This document shows, one piece after another, positions 61,380 through 64,000 of a DNA stretch of 64,000 bases (position 1 is the stretch's first letter; the number at the start of each line of letters is the position of its first letter). The notes beneath the pieces were generated by a model. It had not been told where the DNA came from and did no database searches. It saw only the letters and a list, made by a program, of their open reading frames with translations. The DNA comes from Sporomusa sphaeroides DSM 2875 (GTDB lineage Bacteria > Bacillota > Negativicutes > Sporomusales > Sporomusaceae). Position numbers and translations under genes: made by a program. The stretch spans positions 3,221,001 through 3,285,000 of the forward strand of contig NZ_CP146991.1 of assembly GCF_001941975.2 (NCBI RefSeq), read 5' to 3'.

Positions 61380-62114
61380 CTACTTTGCCGGAATGCGTTT
61401 AACTACTTTTTCCCAGGCATGCTTGTCGAGGAAGCTGCCTGCTACGTTGGCTTCCATTTCCTTGAACATACAGAAAGGAACGCTGAAGGACAACAAATCG
61501 GCATCAATAACCGGACGGGCCGAAATATCGGTCATGCCCACCACAGCTCTGGGCCGTTCCTGCGAAGCTTCATTCCAGGGAATCAGGCAGGTGCTCTGAC
61601 AGCCTGCCCCAAAAGGGATCATTACATTGTCATTGCCCGGACGTCCATAATTGGCCAATACCACCAATGCCGACAACTGATCCGGGTTGGCGTAGAAGAC
61701 AACCACCCGGGGTTCCTCGGCAGTTGCCTCGGCAAGCGGCTTAAAAACAACATATTGTTCAGGTATCTCCTGAATAGGCAAGGCTTCGACAAAACTTTCC
61801 GCCAGTTCCGGCGTCTTTTTGTAAGCCTCGCCTTCCCGGTACCCCTCTTTGCCAATTGACAAAAAATATTCAAAACCGCCCGGGAAATTCGGATACATAT
61901 TGCCTAAACCTAAGCCAACACTACCACCCGGACAGCCAAAGGTGCTGCGGCTAAACACCGCCTGCCGCCCTTTGGCGGCAGCAGTTAACATGGCCGCCGC
62001 ACACCCCCAGCGCCCCTCCGCAAACTCCAAAGCCTTTTCCGGCTTTTCATTGGTAAAAAGAATGGCTACCGGCGCATATCTAAGTTTTAACCGCTCCGCA
62101 ATTTCACTGCGCAT
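61380..62114 (-). CDS. DUF169 family protein
   Basis: 244 residues of a family with no settled function, frequent in methanogens and anaerobic bacteria. Visible features: an N-terminal LRYAPVAILF, RWGCAAAML with a conserved cysteine, FSRSTFGCPGGSVGLGLG near 55-70, and GAGCQSTCLIPW in the second half. The conserved cysteines and glycines suggest a cofactor or metal site. Not secreted. ATG 62114 is preceded by AAAGGGG. It stands alone with a terminator. Confidence 0.85.
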   Translation of the reverse strand: MRSEIAERLKLRYAPVAILFTNEKPEKALEFAEGRWGCAAAMLTAAAKGRQAVFSRSTFGCPGGSVGLGLGNMYPNFPGGFEYFLSIGKEGYREGEAYKKTPELAESFVEALPIQEIPEQYVVFKPLAEATAEEPRVVVFYANPDQLSALVVLANYGRPGNDNVMIPFGAGCQSTCLIPWNEASQERPRAVVGMTDISARPVIDADLLSFSVPFCMFKEMEANVAGSFLDKHAWEKVVKRIPAK

Positions 62115-62273
62115 ACGAACACCCCTTTCTTTTTATTAGAATATTCAATATATTAATTGGCGATTGAACCTTATTCTCCTGCCGCGGCCCCACAAATATT
62201 GACTTCCTTTTTTCGACCAATTAGGGCATAATATAACCTGTACTACATATATACAAAGAGTGAGGTGCGCAGC

Positions 62274-62858
62274 ATGCTGAATGATACCAACAAAATCTGT
62301 CAAGTCTGGAACCAGAAAGACGCCTTGGAGCAAACCCTTCTTGCAGGCCTGCATGGCGGACCGGAAATAAAGAAGGAAGAAAAGCAGGCTTATTTAGGGG
62401 TATTCAGAGAACAGGTCATTGCTTTCCTTACCCAGGACCAGGTGAAAGAAGCTGCCCTTTATCCGGAAATTGCCGAAGCCCTGGAGCATGAGAAATTTCA
62501 AAAACTGATTATCAACAGCAGCCTGGCTGCTTATTATACCAACAAATACCAAACGCTGGCCAGAGAAAAGAACAAAGCCTACACCATGGTTGCCGATGCT
62601 GATTGTGCCCGGGCGGCAGGCCTTGTTGTAGCAGGCAGCGAGGCAGTAGACCTGCAGGATATTGCTGTCGACGACCGCCGGCTGCGGCTGCAAAAATTAG
62701 GGGTTTCCGAAAAACTCATTGCCAGCGCCGGCAAAAAAATTTGTGAAACCTGCTTAAACAGCATTCTCAGTCTCGACCCGCGTGAAGCAATAAACTATTC
62801 CGGGCTTACCTGGCTGGACAGGCTCACCGGCGAACGCTGCCCGGCCCATCAGGATTAA
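62274..62858 (+). CDS. yueI: YueI family protein (DUF1694)
   Basis: 194 residues. The opening block matches the YueI family: LEQTLLAGLHGGPEIKKEEKQAYLG and FREQVIAFLTQDQV (shown in parts). It goes on with EHEKFQKLIINSSLAAYY and a late cysteine-containing segment (ICETCLNSIL). Function unknown, cytoplasmic. ATG 62274 is preferred, with GAGG about ten bases upstream, though GTG at 62265 is in frame. It is convergent with cdaR, sharing a 4-bp overlap at the stop codons. Confidence 0.85.
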   Translation: MLNDTNKICQVWNQKDALEQTLLAGLHGGPEIKKEEKQAYLGVFREQVIAFLTQDQVKEAALYPEIAEALEHEKFQKLIINSSLAAYYTNKYQTLAREKNKAYTMVADADCARAAGLVVAGSEAVDLQDIAVDDRRLRLQKLGVSEKLIASAGKKICETCLNSILSLDPREAINYSGLTWLDRLTGERCPAHQD

Positions 62859-64000
62859 TAACTGAATAGTATCCGGCAAAGCATTGCATGATTTAAGGAC
62901 TGACTGGGACACAACCCTGTCAGTTCTTTTAGTTTTTCCAAACGGAAAACCAGGGTGTTGCGATGGACAAATAATGCCTTAGCCGCGCTTGACACGTTCA
63001 GGTTATTATCCAGCAGGGCATTGACAGTATTGCGCATATCATATTTGCGGTCAAGCTGTGCCAGTATGAGGTCTTTCAATTTCTTCAACGCCAGACAAGA
63101 ATGAATAGCGCCCGGCTCCTTGATAAGATAATCGACAAGTATATCAAAATCATAAATGGAAGCAACAGCAGTGCCGTCCATTTTATTATTTTGCGAGAAT
63201 AGGGCCTCCTTGTAAGACTCATGAAGTTCTGCCGGCGAGCCGGTAAAGCTCCCCAGCCCCATACGCAAACCTTGCTGCTGCGGGCCGCCAAGCAGTGAAA
63301 GTATGGCTGAGCCCCATTGGTAAAACTCAGCCTCGCCGGCATCTGCCGGGAATTGTTTGAGAATAACCAATTCATCTTCAAAAAAAACAAACAGGTCCTG
63401 GGAATCGAGCAGCGAGGAATGCTCCAGCAGTTGGGCGAGTGTTTCCCTTGTCCTAAGCGCTACCAAATCATGCACTCCATACTGATTACATGCATCCCGG
63501 ATGATGAGGCCAACAGAAACAACCGCCACCAGCCGCGGCAGGTTTAGGCTAAAGCGCAACAATTTTGCTGTTTTTGCTATGGCATTGTCCTGATAGCGGT
63601 CTGACAAAACATGCTGCATGAATTGTTCCCTGAGCTGAAGATTGGCTCTGAATTCCTCCACCAGGTTTTCCCGCTCCAAAATGAGTTCTGTGACCATTTT
63701 TACTAGCTTGGTGGTATTGCGCACCTTGTCGGGATGGCCGGAAACCCCCACCGCACCAACCACCTGGCTGCCGAGAACAATGGGCCAGTTTAAACCAGGA
63801 AGCGCCCCGGGATAACGCTCCATATCCTCAGGAAATATTTCTACAACCTGCCCGCTGCGGATAACCTCCATCGCACCTTGATGATAAGTATTGAGCCGGC
63901 TCTTTTGGCCGGACCCGACAATCACGCCGGCACTATCCATAATATTGATATTTTGCTGGACCAGCGGCATAATATTATCCACAATGTGCTGAGCTAATTC
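62855..64000 (-). CDS. CdaR/PucR-like sugar-diacid regulator (5' end beyond window)
   Basis: 382 codons visible, with the N-terminus cut by the window edge (ELAQHIVDNIMPLVQ is the first in-frame sequence). The diacid-recognition domain (NINIMDSAGVIVGSG... to about residue 135, with GLNWPIVLGSQVVGAVGVSG) is followed by a GGDEF-like linker region and a C-terminal HTH_30 (NVSSAAKALFVHRNTLVFRLEKL). In Escherichia coli CdaR activates glycerate and galactarate genes. The target here is unknown; no such catabolic gene is in view. Confidence 0.92.
   Translation of the reverse strand, partial: ELAQHIVDNIMPLVQQNINIMDSAGVIVGSGQKSRLNTYHQGAMEVIRSGQVVEIFPEDMERYPGALPGLNWPIVLGSQVVGAVGVSGHPDKVRNTTKLVKMVTELILERENLVEEFRANLQLREQFMQHVLSDRYQDNAIAKTAKLLRFSLNLPRLVAVVSVGLIIRDACNQYGVHDLVALRTRETLAQLLEHSSLLDSQDLFVFFEDELVILKQFPADAGEAEFYQWGSAILSLLGGPQQQGLRMGLGSFTGSPAELHESYKEALFSQNNKMDGTAVASIYDFDILVDYLIKEPGAIHSCLALKKLKDLILAQLDRKYDMRNTVNALLDNNLNVSSAAKALFVHRNTLVFRLEKLKELTGLCPSQSLNHAMLCRILFSY

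Overview
The window reads as chromosomal DNA of an anaerobic, diderm Firmicute of the Negativicutes, most likely a Sporomusaceae-type organism. This is inferred from the mix of genes: SCIFF peptide and maturase, a Tat-exported [FeFe] hydrogenase with a cytochrome b, rubredoxin, Hyp hydrogenase maturation genes, CsaB, FtsEX/CtpA and sporulation-lineage housekeeping genes such as whiA, yvcK and rapZ. The species cannot be fixed from sequence reading alone. Nearly all genes lie on the minus strand. The exceptions are two pucR-like regulators, one small ORF at 55.5 kb and yueI. I found no tRNA, rRNA, CRISPR array or transposase gene.

Layout, in window order: glycerol regulon glpP-glpF-glpK-glpA (1-4.7 kb, glpA cut by the window edge), with two leaders that share an antiterminator-like motif; rpoN and hypFCDE (4.9-10.9 kb); the SCIFF ranthipeptide precursor and its radical SAM maturase (11-12.7 kb); an exported protein, a polysaccharide deacetylase and rapZ-yvcK-whiA (12.8-18.1 kb); two response regulators, one a degenerate-GGDEF/EAL protein; small metabolic and repair genes (20.4-23.3 kb); an AT-rich accessory patch with two DUF3841 genes and two tandem PucR-like regulators (23.4-27.7 kb); rubredoxin and uvrB-uvrA-uvrC under a LexA-type promoter; the ftsE-ftsX-envC-ctpA-PDZ(MinJ-like) cluster (35.3-40.7 kb); an M50 protease; a split transketolase; yitT-csaB-DUF5693-DUF2993; secA-prfB, with prfB carrying a programmed +1 frameshift; a hydrogenase operon hydA-hydB-cytochrome b; hpf with a sigma-H-like promoter; cspA; a polar amino-acid ABC transporter; a zinc-ribbon gene behind a long structured leader; an HD-GYP protein; DUF169; yueI and a CdaR regulator cut by the right edge.

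Regulation is unusually readable here. There are many sigma-A promoters with 17-bp spacers, factor-independent terminators, two LexA half-matches around the uvrB -10 box, a sigma-H match ahead of hpf, and antitermination-type leaders in the glp genes. The least explained DNA consists of dispersed elements of 126-166 bp at 12.4, 24.7, 37.9 and 44.1 kb. Their outer arms differ between copies but remain complementary within each copy, and they share a related core. The other unexplained element is a roughly 227-nt structured stretch at 59.8-60.0 kb that has its own promoter.
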